Source: Erysipelotrichaceae bacterium UBA2227 (lineage in GTDB: Bacteria; Bacillota_I; Bacilli_A; Erysipelotrichales; Erysipelotrichaceae). From it: DNA of 45,113 bases. The position numbers and the translations under genes were made by a program. Numbering within the stretch: the first letter of the stretch is position 1; the number at the start of each line of letters is the position of its first letter. Below the pieces are notes generated by a model. It was given only the letters and a program-made list of their open reading frames with translations. It ran no database searches and was not told the origin of the DNA. Below, piece by piece: positions 9,144 to 18,482 of the stretch. The stretch covers positions 1 to 45,113 of the forward strand of contig DDYT01000065.1 of the NCBI GenBank assembly GCA_002348095.1, given 5' to 3'.

Positions 9144-11118
9144 ATTCTGCTCTCATTTCGATAATGATATCGCGCAATTGAGCCGCACGTTCAAAATCAA
9201 GGACACGTGCCGCCTCATGCATTTCTTTTTCAAGCTGTCGGATGACCTCGTCCTTCTCTTTTTTGCTGGCCTTACCCTTTTTCTTCAACAGCTTCGCAGT
9301 CATTTCCTGGGTTTCCTTGCCACGGATCGAGTCGCGGATTTCTTTGACAATGGTTTTGGGAGTTACGTTATTTTCAAGGTTGAATTTCTCTTGAACTGCA
9401 CGACGCCGATTGGTTTCGCTGATTGCATTTCTCATCGAGTCCGTCATGTGATCCGCATACAAAATGACCTTCCCCTCGCTGTTGCGCGCTGCACGTCCGA
9501 TGGTTTGAATGAGTGAGCGGGTAGAGCGCAAGAATCCTTCTTTATCCGCATCCAAAATCGCTACCAGTGAAACTTCAGGAATATCCAAACCTTCACGCAA
9601 CAGGTTGATACCGACCAAGACATCATACTTCCCTTTGCGCAGATCCCGAATAACTTCAATGCGTTCCAGTGTTTTGGTTTCGTGATGCAGATAAGCAACA
9701 TTCAAATCCATTTTTTTCAGATATCCGGTCAGTTCCTCAGCCATTTTTACCGTCAGTGTCGTAATTAAGACGCGTTGGTTTTTTGTCATACGCATCCGGA
9801 TCTGATCGACCAGATCATCGATTTGACCTCGCGTCGGTTTAACTTCGATCTGAGGATCAAGCAATCCGGTCGGACGGATGATCTGCTCAACGATTTCACC
9901 GTTGGTCAGATTGATTTCATAATCTCCCGGAGTCGCGGATACGAAGATCGTTTGAGGTGTCAGCTGTTCGAACTCATGAAATTTGAGCGGTCGGTTGTCA
10001 AGTGCCGATGGCAATCGGAATCCGTATTCGACCAACACTTCTTTTCTTGATCGATCGCCATTGTACATCCCACGCACCTGAGGGATACTCACATGAGATT
10101 CATCCACCACAAATAAGAAGTCTTTGGGAAAGAAGTCAAATATGGTAAACGGTCGTTGACCTTCGGCCCGTCCGTCGATATGCCGGGAATAATTTTCAAT
10201 ACCCGGACAAAAACCAAATTCACGCAGCGCTTCGAGATCATAGCGCGTCCGCTGTTCCAAACGTTGTTTCTCAAGAAGTTTTCCTTCTTTTTCCAATTCG
10301 ATTAATCTCTGATTCAACTCGATTTCAATGTTGTTACATGCCTTCAAAATCTGTTCTTTATTTCGGGCGTACTCATTGGCGGGGAAAATATGATACAGTG
10401 CATACGCATTCAGGATCTTCCCGCTAATCGGGTCAACTTCCGTAATCCGTTCGATTTCATTATCGAACATTTCGATGCGTAAAATAAATGCATCCGTATA
10501 TCCCAGACATATCTCAATGACATCTCCGCGTACTCGGAAAGTACCACGAGTCTGTTCAATATCGTTGCGCTGATACTGACGTTCGACCAAACGGTGAAGC
10601 AGTTGCTGCCGGTCAATTTTTTCTTCAACACGCAACGTAAAAAACATATCCCGATACAGTTCAGGATCACTGGATGCATAAATACAGGCCACTGAGGCAA
10701 CGACGATCGTATCTCTTCGCGAAAGAATGCTGTTGATCGATGACAAACGCAACATATCGAGTTCTGCATTGATCATCGCATTTTTCTCAATGTACGTATC
10801 GGTTCGGGGCATATAGGCTTCAGGCTGATAGTAATCGAAGTTCGAGACAAAATACTCGACCCGGTTATGTGGAAAGATTTCCTTAAACTCTGAGTACAGC
10901 TGTCCGGCCAAGGTCTTATTGTGGACTAGAACCAAGGTCGGTCGGTTTACACGGGCTATGACTTGCGATACGGTAAATGTCTTTCCGGTGCCGGTGGCAC
11001 CTAAAAGGACTTGTGCTTTTTTATTCTGATATAATCCTTCAACCAGTTGCTCGATTGCTTTGGGCTGGTCTCCTTTGGGTTCAAAATCGGAAACCAACTG
11101 AAAGAGCTGATCACTCAT
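9142..11118 (-). CDS. uvrB: Excinuclease ABC subunit B
   Basis: A 658-residue damage-verification helicase of normal family length. Motifs seen are Walker A GATGTGKT, the beta-hairpin region VSNFDYYQPEAYMPRTDTYIEK (given here as its family landmark), DESH, the helicase block GINLLREGLDIPEVSLVAILDADKEGFLRS, and QTIGRAARN. The C-terminal UVR domain that binds UvrC ends at DIIIEMRAE. It partners with UvrA, encoded next. The start overlaps the end of the S41 protease gene by 8 bases, so the two are probably co-transcribed from the promoter near 12.6 kb. Confidence 0.97.
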   Translation of the reverse strand: MSDQLFQLVSDFEPKGDQPKAIEQLVEGLYQNKKAQVLLGATGTGKTFTVSQVIARVNRPTLVLVHNKTLAGQLYSEFKEIFPHNRVEYFVSNFDYYQPEAYMPRTDTYIEKNAMINAELDMLRLSSINSILSRRDTIVVASVACIYASSDPELYRDMFFTLRVEEKIDRQQLLHRLVERQYQRNDIEQTRGTFRVRGDVIEICLGYTDAFILRIEMFDNEIERITEVDPISGKILNAYALYHIFPANEYARNKEQILKACNNIEIELNQRLIELEKEGKLLEKQRLEQRTRYDLEALREFGFCPGIENYSRHIDGRAEGQRPFTIFDFFPKDFLFVVDESHVSIPQVRGMYNGDRSRKEVLVEYGFRLPSALDNRPLKFHEFEQLTPQTIFVSATPGDYEINLTNGEIVEQIIRPTGLLDPQIEVKPTRGQIDDLVDQIRMRMTKNQRVLITTLTVKMAEELTGYLKKMDLNVAYLHHETKTLERIEVIRDLRKGKYDVLVGINLLREGLDIPEVSLVAILDADKEGFLRSTRSLIQTIGRAARNSEGKVILYADHMTDSMRNAISETNRRRAVQEKFNLENNVTPKTIVKEIRDSIRGKETQEMTAKLLKKKGKASKKEKDEVIRQLEKEMHEAARVLDFERAAQLRDIIIEMRAE

Positions 11119-12595
11119 TGATGAGTTCTATGGCTTTCTGTAATTGAGTATCTAATTGCGAGCGATTGGTGAACCAGTAACGGATGACTTCCGTGGATAA
11201 TACCTGAAGAGCTTTCTTGTCAAGACGGCCCGATTCTTCTAATTTGTAATCTGCTCTGAACTTAATGATCGCATCGACGGTCGATTGATCAAAGTAACCA
11301 TCCGTCCGGTCAACCGAATAACCTAAGAAATCCAAGGCCAATTGGGCAAGGGCAACGCTACGGTCAACCTGGTCAAATCCAAAGGTAACTCCTTCATCCA
11401 AAACGATCTTGTCGAAATAGAAGACCGGATGAAGCTCAATAACGATATCCGGTGTGATACCTACCCCATGGATAGCCTTTCCGTTGGGAGATTTCCACTG
11501 GGCACTGGTAAACTTCAGTGCGCTTCCGTCAGCGAAGGGCCGGGTAATTTGTACTGTGCCTTTTCCATAGGTTTGCGTACCTACGACAATGATGTGGTCT
11601 GCTTGTTCTTGCAGAGCCGCCGTTAAAACTTCAGATGCACTGGCGGTGTTGCCGTTGACCAAAATAACGATATCCTTGAAATTGGTCATCTGACCACCCA
11701 GGGTTTTGCCGATTTCGGTTTTTCCGTCCTTGTATTCCTGGCGGATGACGACCGTATCTTTCGGCAGTAACAGGCTGGAAATCCCAATCAGCGTATTAAG
11801 GTAGCCTCCACCGTTATCACGCAAATCAATAATCAGTTTTGAAACATTCCTGTCTTTCATATCGTTGAGGTAGCCGACGACTTCCTGGGTTGTCGAAGAA
11901 CCGAACTGGTAGATTTCGAGGTAGCCGATATTACCGCTTAAAATTTGTCCGAACGCTGAGTTTTTAACCAACCCGCGAATAATTTCTATTTTCACGATTG
12001 CTCCGGCACGGATAAACTCGATCACAACTTTCGTTCCGGCTTCACCTTTGACACGACTGGCGATTTCTTCCGTTTCAAATCCCTGGATATCCACACCGTC
12101 TACGGTAAAAATAATATCTCCGGGCATAACACCGAATTCTTCTGCCGGCGAATTTTTGAATACACGTTCTACGACCGGATAACCGTCGGCACTCATGTAA
12201 TATTGAACGCCTATTCCCACAAATCCCATATCGATGGACTCGTTGAAAGACCTCACTTCTTCAGGTGTCATATAACTGGTATGAATATCACCGTTAAGAT
12301 CGATCATACCGTTGATGGCATTGGTGAGCAGCCACTCCTGAATATCCTCGATATCCTTGCCAAAATACCATTGATTTGCCAAGGTTTCGATGATTGCATC
12401 CAATCGTGTGTATTTTCCGGAATTATTGATGGTGATCGGTGTTTGTAAAAATGTTCCAAACAGCCATCCGATACCAAAGGAAAGGACGATCGCAATAATG
12501 ACCGTGCTTACAAATATTTTCTTACGCCGGCGGTTGGCCCGTTCATCCGGCCAAATGTGGCGTTCCAGTTTAATTCTTACGTTTTCTTCTTCCAT
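11111..12595 (-). CDS. S41-family C-terminal processing peptidase, membrane-anchored
   Basis: A 494-residue CtpA/CtpB-like protease. Its N terminus is charged and cytoplasmic, followed by one membrane segment (about residues 31-51, IIAIVLSFGIGWLFGTFL). A PDZ domain (GIGVQYYMSADGYPVVERV through GDIIFTVDG) is next. The S41 core has predicted catalytic Ser in NTASASEVL and Lys in YGKGTVQ. A C-terminal peptidoglycan-binding-like repeat is seen around LDFLGYSVDRTDGYFD. Such enzymes process extracytoplasmic proteins. In Bacillus ctpB lies near ftsEX, matching the backbone here. The start follows GAGG at 7 bases. Confidence 0.92.
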   Translation of the reverse strand: MEEENVRIKLERHIWPDERANRRRKKIFVSTVIIAIVLSFGIGWLFGTFLQTPITINNSGKYTRLDAIIETLANQWYFGKDIEDIQEWLLTNAINGMIDLNGDIHTSYMTPEEVRSFNESIDMGFVGIGVQYYMSADGYPVVERVFKNSPAEEFGVMPGDIIFTVDGVDIQGFETEEIASRVKGEAGTKVVIEFIRAGAIVKIEIIRGLVKNSAFGQILSGNIGYLEIYQFGSSTTQEVVGYLNDMKDRNVSKLIIDLRDNGGGYLNTLIGISSLLLPKDTVVIRQEYKDGKTEIGKTLGGQMTNFKDIVILVNGNTASASEVLTAALQEQADHIIVVGTQTYGKGTVQITRPFADGSALKFTSAQWKSPNGKAIHGVGITPDIVIELHPVFYFDKIVLDEGVTFGFDQVDRSVALAQLALDFLGYSVDRTDGYFDQSTVDAIIKFRADYKLEESGRLDKKALQVLSTEVIRYWFTNRSQLDTQLQKAIELINE

Positions 12596-12617
12596 ATCGA
12601 TACCTCGCAGTATGCTT

Positions 12618-12646
12618 ATTTTAGCATAAGTCCGACCACGTGTTCA
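12618..12646 (-). promoter_or_regulatory. Promoter candidate for S41 protease-uvrB, with LexA-box-like site
   Basis: On the minus strand TGAACA (12641-12646) and TAAAAT (12618-12623) are spaced by 17 bases. An inverted repeat TATGCT-N6-AGCATA (12611-12628) covers the -10. Overlapping the -35 is GAAC-ACGT-GGTC (12634-12645), one base off the Gram-positive LexA pattern GAAC-N4-GTTC. SOS control of this operon is therefore possible but unproven. Confidence 0.5.
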
Positions 12647-12702
12647 TACTAAGTTGCCCACGCTTAGTCTTTTCACATTTTATTCCCAAGATTTTCTGAC
12701 AA

Positions 12703-15027
12703 TTACTTACCCACTGTCAACTTCTCAAACAAATACAATCGGGCGGATTGGTCAAACATGATTCTGGCTTCTTCATGCAATCCGGCCGTAAATGGCTGTT
12801 TCAGTGCCCATCCTGCCTGATTCAGACAACTTCCGTAAGCCGACAGATTTTCATTTTCACTTTTAACTTTCATAAATATATCAACTGTCTTATGTAAAAA
12901 GGAATTTGGTTTGATATGAATCGGTGACACATAGTTAATCAAGTCCCCAAAATCCAGAATACTCATATCAAAAGGCACAGACGTTACGGCATACAAACCT
13001 TCCTCATCTAGCCCGCGGGTGATGAATCGTTCGCTTTTGACATTGACCGGATTTCGCGACTGAAAATACATTCCGACACCCGCTTGCTTTTCTTTATCGA
13101 CACACATCCATCGAACCTGATTGGCATCACAGGGAAGCCGATAGAATGTACCGAATTGCAGCGTTTTTCGGTAGGCTTTGTAGAGTGCGATATGGGTGGA
13201 GATTTCCTTTTTCTGCTTCGCATCACAGTCGTTGAGATTGATTTCGCATCCGAATACTCCGAAACTTGCAACGGCCAATCGGGAGTTCAACGGTGAAAGA
13301 CGTCGTGTCTGATGGTTCGGTACGGCACTGAGATGTGCAGATATGGTTGAGAGAGGATATCCGTAACTGGTCCCGGCTTGTATGACTGTGCGGTCCAACG
13401 CATCGGTATTGTCACTGGTCCAGATTTGCGGCGTATAACACAACATGCCCAGGTCAAACCGGTTTCCACCGGATGCACAGCTCTCAAAAAGCACATGGGG
13501 AAACCGTTGAGTCAGTTGGTGAAGTACGCGATACGTCCCCAGAATAAAGGCATGGGTAAATTTCCCCTGGTGATCAAGGGATGATCCGAAGTGATCGGAA
13601 AAGATACGATTGTAGTCCCATTTAACAAAGCTGACTTCAGCTTCGGTAAATACGTCGGTCAGTCGTTCGATCAAGTAGTCTTGTACCTCAGGATTGCTCA
13701 TATCGATCAATCGCTGATTTCGGCTTAATGAAGCCTTCTGTTCAGCTTTTCCTACAGCCCATTCGGGATGGTCTCTGTATAAATCACTGTCTTCATTGAT
13801 CATCTCGGGTTCCACCCATAAACCGAAGGTCATATTCATCTGACGGATCTGCTGACTCAGCCATTTTAATCCATGGGGAAGTTTCTTTTTATCTGTGTAC
13901 CAGTCACCTAATGCCCGAAAATCGTCCTTGCGGTTTCTAAACCACCCGTCATCCAGAACAAAGCACTCAACGCCGACACCAGCCGCTTCCTTAGCCAGTT
14001 TCAGTATTTTACTTTCAGTGAAGTTAAAGTAGGTGGCTTCCCAATTGTTCAGTACTACCGGGCGTTCTTTGTTTTTCCATTCACCGCGAATGATGTGATT
14101 GTTTATAAAATCATGAAACTGTTGGCTCAGTCGGTTCAATCCCAGATGCGAATAAGAGAGGACGGCTTCCGGAGACTGAAAATGTTCTCCGGTCTTCAGC
14201 GGCCAGCAGAAATGCGTCGGATGAATACCGCTTAAGACCCGCATACGGTCATAAGCACTTACTTCGATATTGCTTTGGTGATTTCCGGAATATATCAGAT
14301 TTACTCCCAGGCACTCCCCAAGATCCTCGTCGGTATTCTTTTTCTTAAGGATAAAAAGCGGGTTCTGCCGGTTGCTTGAGCATCCGGCCAGACTCTCGAC
14401 GACACTGCGTCCGTATCCGATATCGCGGATATGCTTCGTACGTTCCCTTCCCCAGTGACCGTCAAATGTCATGATTTGCCAATCGATGTCATCGCGGTCC
14501 AATTGCATTGAGAATAGAGATTTGATTTCAATGGTCATATCCGTGTTGTTAATAAGTCTGCTGCTTCGCACGATCACATCGGACTGTGCAAAGGCACTGT
14601 AATTCAGTTGTAAATATAGTTCATGGTGTTTCTCTTTTAACGTGATGATGATGGTTTCAACTTCCTCTTCCCCGCCGTAACTGGATGGCAATCCTTCGAG
14701 ATCGGTTTTTCCTTTTCTTTGCTCTGCCTTAACAAACACGAAGTCCGAAACATAGGAAGTATCGGGATAGATGATTTCAAGCAATGACTGACGAATATCG
14801 CCTTTTCCAAAGGAAGAATGTTCAAGCATCCGGTTTTCCAGTGATATATGCGGAATTCCGCGGTCGTAAACGACACAGTTGCCGCTGGGGAAAACCGCCT
14901 TTTCACTTAGCACCGCAGGATCTTCCAGTCGGATTTTCTTTCCATAGTAAAGATGCTCGAGTTGGCCGGTCGGCAGTACCGTAAATGCATAGCTGGTATT
15001 TTTTGTTTGAAGGTGGAACAGTTCCAT
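12703..15027 (-). CDS. Alpha-galactosidase, GH36 family
   Basis: A 774-residue glycosidase of typical bacterial GH36 length. It has the predicted nucleophile region FVKWDYNRIF, the block ESCASGGNRFDLGMLCYTPQ, and the acid/base region IWTSDNTDALDR. No signal peptide is seen, so it acts in the cytoplasm, probably on imported raffinose-type or melibiose-type sugars; no cognate transporter is in the window. The start is the ATG 8 bases after GGAGG; the ATG two codons upstream is only 2 bases from GGAGG. An extended -10 element lies at 15056-15064. No clear CcpA cre site was recognised. Confidence 0.93.
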   Translation of the reverse strand: MELFHLQTKNTSYAFTVLPTGQLEHLYYGKKIRLEDPAVLSEKAVFPSGNCVVYDRGIPHISLENRMLEHSSFGKGDIRQSLLEIIYPDTSYVSDFVFVKAEQRKGKTDLEGLPSSYGGEEEVETIIITLKEKHHELYLQLNYSAFAQSDVIVRSSRLINNTDMTIEIKSLFSMQLDRDDIDWQIMTFDGHWGRERTKHIRDIGYGRSVVESLAGCSSNRQNPLFILKKKNTDEDLGECLGVNLIYSGNHQSNIEVSAYDRMRVLSGIHPTHFCWPLKTGEHFQSPEAVLSYSHLGLNRLSQQFHDFINNHIIRGEWKNKERPVVLNNWEATYFNFTESKILKLAKEAAGVGVECFVLDDGWFRNRKDDFRALGDWYTDKKKLPHGLKWLSQQIRQMNMTFGLWVEPEMINEDSDLYRDHPEWAVGKAEQKASLSRNQRLIDMSNPEVQDYLIERLTDVFTEAEVSFVKWDYNRIFSDHFGSSLDHQGKFTHAFILGTYRVLHQLTQRFPHVLFESCASGGNRFDLGMLCYTPQIWTSDNTDALDRTVIQAGTSYGYPLSTISAHLSAVPNHQTRRLSPLNSRLAVASFGVFGCEINLNDCDAKQKKEISTHIALYKAYRKTLQFGTFYRLPCDANQVRWMCVDKEKQAGVGMYFQSRNPVNVKSERFITRGLDEEGLYAVTSVPFDMSILDFGDLINYVSPIHIKPNSFLHKTVDIFMKVKSENENLSAYGSCLNQAGWALKQPFTAGLHEEARIMFDQSARLYLFEKLTVGK

Positions 15028-15055
15028 AAACATTTCCTCCGTTCCCGTTTGTTAA

Positions 15056-15064
15056 ATTATAGCA
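15056..15064 (-). promoter_or_regulatory. Extended -10 promoter element for alpha-galactosidase
   Basis: On the minus strand the sequence TGCTATAAT matches an extended -10 (TGnTATAAT), with no recognisable -35. It lies about 30 bases upstream of the alpha-galactosidase start and sits beside the divergent pepT promoter, so the two may influence each other. Confidence 0.5.
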
Positions 15065-15068
15065 CAAC

Positions 15069-15096
15069 TTGAGTTTTATCGCGGATGGTCTATAAT
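15069..15096 (+). promoter_or_regulatory. Promoter candidate for pepT
   Basis: TTGAGT (15069-15074) and TATAAT (15091-15096) are separated by 16 bases and lie 27 bases upstream of the pepT start. Confidence 0.65.
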
Positions 15097-15123
15097 AGAA
15101 ATATCGAATGAAAGCAGGTAATT

Positions 15124-16347
15124 ATGGAAACCATGGTTGAGCGGTTGATCCGCTATTGTAAAGTGAATACTCGGTCGGATGCCACAAGCACAGCTGTCCC
15201 TTCGACGGTGTCTCAAGTAGAATTTGCGAAGATGCTGGCGAAAGAACTTGAAGAATTAGGGTTCAGTGAAGTGACTCACCGTTTGGATAACGGATTTGTC
15301 GTTGCGACCGTCCCGTCAAATTTGGATAAACCGGTCGATACGCTGGGATTTATCGCCCATTTTGATACAGCTGATTTTAATTCCGAAAACATCAGTCCCC
15401 AAATCATTGAGAACTATGATGGACAGGATATCCTTTTAAATAAGAATATGGATGTCGTGATGCAAGTGGAAAAATTCCCGAATCTGAGAAATTATGTCGG
15501 TCACACATTAATTACAACCGATGGAACGACATTATTGGGTGCAGATGACAAAGCCGGTATCGTTGAGATTATTGAGGCCATGCTTTACTTCATAAGTCAT
15601 CCTGAAGTAAAACACGGTGAACTGCGCATCGCATTTGGTCCGGATGAAGAAATCGGTCGGGGTGCCAACCTGTTTGATGCCAAGGGCTTTCGGGCAAAAT
15701 ATGCGTATACGCTGGATGGCAGTGTATTAGGCGAGTTGGAGTATGAGAGTTTTAATGCTGCATCCGCAAAAGTTACATTGCATGGCGTAAGCGTTCATCC
15801 GGGGACCGCGAAAGATAAGATGGTTAATACCGCAAAGCTGGCCTTTGAGTTTGATTCGATGCTTCCTGAGGACGAGGTTCCGGAAAAAACCGAAGGATAT
15901 CAGGGGTTCTTTTTGCTCAGTGACATGAAAACAACGATTGAAGAAGGTCATATGAACTATATCGTCCGCGATCATGATAAACAGAAATTTCTTGCACGTA
16001 AGCAAATGATGTTGGATAACGCCAAGGCGATGAATGAAAAATACGGAGCCAATCGTGTCGTTGTTGATATGAAGGACTCCTATTACAATATGGCTGAGGT
16101 CATCTCAAAGGATTTCAAGCCTGTCGAATTAGCAAAACAAGCCATGGAAAATTTGGGCATTCAGCCCATCATCAAGCCGATCCGCGGCGGGACCGATGGT
16201 TCGAAAATTTCGTTTATGGGCATCCCTACACCGAATCTGTTTACAGGTGCGGAAAATTTCCATGGGAAATATGAGTTTGCATCCAAACAAATCATGGAAA
16301 AAGCAGTTGATGTGATTATTGAGATCGTTAAGCTGAATGCAATGTAA
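15124..16347 (+). CDS. pepT: Peptidase T (tripeptide aminopeptidase, M20B)
   Basis: A 407-residue cytoplasmic dizinc aminopeptidase that removes the N-terminal residue of tripeptides. Metal and catalytic blocks visible are GFIAHFDTADF, GADDKAGIVEI, FGPDEEIGRGA and, near the C terminus, IRGGTDGSKISFMGIPTPNLFTG. Length matches PepT (about 405-410). It is transcribed divergently from the alpha-galactosidase gene and ends in a strong terminator, so it appears monocistronic. Confidence 0.95.
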   Translation: METMVERLIRYCKVNTRSDATSTAVPSTVSQVEFAKMLAKELEELGFSEVTHRLDNGFVVATVPSNLDKPVDTLGFIAHFDTADFNSENISPQIIENYDGQDILLNKNMDVVMQVEKFPNLRNYVGHTLITTDGTTLLGADDKAGIVEIIEAMLYFISHPEVKHGELRIAFGPDEEIGRGANLFDAKGFRAKYAYTLDGSVLGELEYESFNAASAKVTLHGVSVHPGTAKDKMVNTAKLAFEFDSMLPEDEVPEKTEGYQGFFLLSDMKTTIEEGHMNYIVRDHDKQKFLARKQMMLDNAKAMNEKYGANRVVVDMKDSYYNMAEVISKDFKPVELAKQAMENLGIQPIIKPIRGGTDGSKISFMGIPTPNLFTGAENFHGKYEFASKQIMEKAVDVIIEIVKLNAM

Positions 16348-16367
16348 AGCGGGAATTCCCGCTTTTT
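16346..16367 (+). terminator. Terminator after pepT
   Basis: An 8-bp perfect stem AAAGCGGG / CCCGCTTT with AATT loop, overlapping the pepT stop codon, followed by a T-run. It lies only 15 bases before the photolyase start, so the photolyase gene depends on read-through or an unseen promoter. Confidence 0.85.
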
Positions 16368-16381
16368 GCTAAGGGGGTCAA

Positions 16382-17665
16382 ATGAGAGAACGTGTCGTCG
16401 TTTATTGGATGAGTCGGGCAATCCGGGTGATGGAGAATCCGGCGCTTATCGAAGCAGCAAAACATGCAAAGCAAAAAGGCGCGAAACTGATCGTGGTTTT
16501 CGCTTTGATTCCTGATTTTCCCTATGCCAATACGCGCAATATGGATTTTCTGCTTCGCGGATTAGCGGAGGTCAGTGAAAAACTGGCACAGAAAGGCATC
16601 CCGCTGTTTTTGTTTCAAGGGATTATCACTGATGCACTGAATCACTTTCAAGAGAGATATCATATCCTTTCTATTATCAATGAGCATCATGTGTTACGTC
16701 CGTTTCTCAATGTGCAACAAACTGTGAGAGAGTGGTGTCTGTATCAGGATGCGGATTTTACTTTGGTCAATACGGCGTGTGTTGTTCCTGTCGAACAGGC
16801 AAGTCCCAAACTTGAATTTGCAGCAAAGACGATCCGACCGAAGATCATGGGTAAGTATGAAGAGTATCTTGACGAAGTATCCTTAGATTATATACAAGTC
16901 ATGGACACATCTGGCAGATTCAAAGAGATTGAAATAACTGCTCTTTTAGACAATTATCCTCAACTGAATCTTTCCCCGCTCACTCCGGGGGAAGATGCGG
17001 CAAATAAACAGCTGCACCGTTTCATCACACATCATTTAGAATTCTACGATCAGCGCAATGTATTTGATGCACAAGGCCAGTCATATCTGTCCGCCTACCT
17101 GCACTTCGGGATGATCTCTCCTGTTCGAATGATTCGGGAAGTGGAAAAGACGAATCATCGCAACGCTCCGTTATTTGTGGAGGAAGCGTTGGTTCGCCGG
17201 GAACTTGCAGAGAATTACTGCCATTATCAGAGAAAGTACGACTCATTGGAGGGTGCGTGGCCTTGGGCAATTGAAACACTGAAGTCTCATCTTGATGATC
17301 CCCGAGAATATATCTATTCCAAGGAGCAGTTTGAACAGGCAAAAACACACGATGAACTATGGAATGCGTGTCAGCGGATGGTCGTTGACCAAGGGTATCT
17401 GCACTCATATTTGCGGATGTATTGGGCGAAGATGGTACTGCTTTGGACCAAGCATCCACAGGATGCCATCGATATTCTGAACTATCTGAATGATACTTAC
17501 TTCCTGGATGGCCGTGATCCCAATGGTTATACCGGGATCATGTGGTGTGTCGCCGGAGTTCATGACCGGCCGTGGTTTAACCGACCGGTCATCGGTCTGA
17601 TTCGGGCGATGGGTAAGGAAGGTACGCTTAAGAAAACGAAGTTCAATTCGAATTTGAGCAAATGA
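16382..17665 (+). CDS. Deoxyribodipyrimidine photolyase, class II
   Basis: A 427-residue light-driven CPD repair flavoprotein. The opening VVYWMSRAIRVMENPAL is the class II hallmark (in place of the class I start). The C-terminal FAD-binding half shows YLHSYLRMYWAKMVLLW, LNYLNDTYFLDGRDPNGYTG and the W-rich GIMWCVAGVHDRPW. Length is normal for class II enzymes. The start follows AAGGGGG at 5-6 bases. The gene converges on an ICMT-like, DUF2177, DUF1295 group; see findings for a possible light or membrane-damage link. Confidence 0.93.
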   Translation: MRERVVVYWMSRAIRVMENPALIEAAKHAKQKGAKLIVVFALIPDFPYANTRNMDFLLRGLAEVSEKLAQKGIPLFLFQGIITDALNHFQERYHILSIINEHHVLRPFLNVQQTVREWCLYQDADFTLVNTACVVPVEQASPKLEFAAKTIRPKIMGKYEEYLDEVSLDYIQVMDTSGRFKEIEITALLDNYPQLNLSPLTPGEDAANKQLHRFITHHLEFYDQRNVFDAQGQSYLSAYLHFGMISPVRMIREVEKTNHRNAPLFVEEALVRRELAENYCHYQRKYDSLEGAWPWAIETLKSHLDDPREYIYSKEQFEQAKTHDELWNACQRMVVDQGYLHSYLRMYWAKMVLLWTKHPQDAIDILNYLNDTYFLDGRDPNGYTGIMWCVAGVHDRPWFNRPVIGLIRAMGKEGTLKKTKFNSNLSK

Positions 17666-17671
17666 TTTACG

Positions 17672-17697
17672 AAAAACATCGGCCCACCGATGTTTTT
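17672..17697. terminator. Bidirectional terminator between photolyase and methyltransferase-like gene
   Basis: An 11-bp stem AAAAACATCGG / CCGATGTTTTT with a 4-base loop. It gives a T-run on both strands and lies between convergent genes, directly abutting the stop codon of the minus-strand gene. Confidence 0.85.
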
Positions 17698-18401
17698 TAC
17701 CAAATGTAAGGAATCAAACGATACTTTACTTTCTTACAGTACACTAAATAATCTGCTAACTCATTACAGAGCATCTTGTCTTCCAAGCTTGTCCGAATCA
17801 CGATAACAACAATAATGATCATCGAAATAAGTGCTGTCAACAGCGATCCAAAGATCATTGGTACTGCTATCGCCCATACAATGATGGAGAAATAGCCTGG
17901 ATGTCGGATGAACCGATATGGTCCGGTCATGACGACCGATTGATTTCTGTCATTTTGGATTCGGGCAGTAGATTCAAAGTGTTTATTCTCAAGTATCGGC
18001 CATATACCAAACACTGAAGACAAGAAGTAAAGTGCTAAACCAATGTACATAACATTATTTACTGCCAGTTCGCCATTAAACCTGAAATCAAGTCCGGCCG
18101 CTATATGTATACCATAAAAAGCCAAAGGAACATAAATGGCAAGTACCCACCGATCCCACGTTGGAGTGTTCTCGCGTTTTTTCCCTCGCTCACTCAGTGT
18201 CGTCTTATGGCGCATCATCATATACATGATTGTAACCACAGAAACAAAGAAATACGAACCGAAGTATATCCATCCGCGCATCGATTCAAAAGTTCCTGCA
18301 GCAAGCAAAAAACCAATCAAACCTAACACACGCTGAGATATAACGATCATTGAGTACTTTATTGCTTGGCTTTGTTCATTTCTTTGAGGGTCGTCTTTCA
18401 T
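17697..18401 (-). CDS. Isoprenylcysteine carboxyl methyltransferase-like membrane protein
   Basis: A 234-residue integral membrane protein with about five hydrophobic segments. It carries the SAM-binding ICMT/PEMT-type signature YRFIRHPGYFSIIVWAI and the C-terminal block LADYLVYCKKVKYRLIPYIW. Bacterial members methylate unknown small or lipid substrates. The reading frame extends 28 codons upstream, but that extension runs through the terminator of the preceding gene; ATG at 18401 follows AGGTGG and is chosen. It is separated from the DUF2177 gene by that terminator, so it has its own or read-through transcription. Substrate is unknown. Confidence 0.82.
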   Translation of the reverse strand: MKDDPQRNEQSQAIKYSMIVISQRVLGLIGFLLAAGTFESMRGWIYFGSYFFVSVVTIMYMMMRHKTTLSERGKKRENTPTWDRWVLAIYVPLAFYGIHIAAGLDFRFNGELAVNNVMYIGLALYFLSSVFGIWPILENKHFESTARIQNDRNQSVVMTGPYRFIRHPGYFSIIVWAIAVPMIFGSLLTALISMIIIVVIVIRTSLEDKMLCNELADYLVYCKKVKYRLIPYIW

Positions 18402-18461
18402 GCTTCCACCTCTTCTGATGTTAAGTATATCATGCAACAGATATTGCGAAAACATCGTACA

Positions 18462-18482
18462 TAAAAAGCGAGTTGCCTCGCT
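18462..18482 (-). terminator. Terminator after DUF2177 gene
   Basis: On the minus strand a 6-bp stem AGCGAG / CTCGCT with 4-base loop is followed by TTTTTAT. It starts at the stop codon of the DUF2177 gene. Confidence 0.75.
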
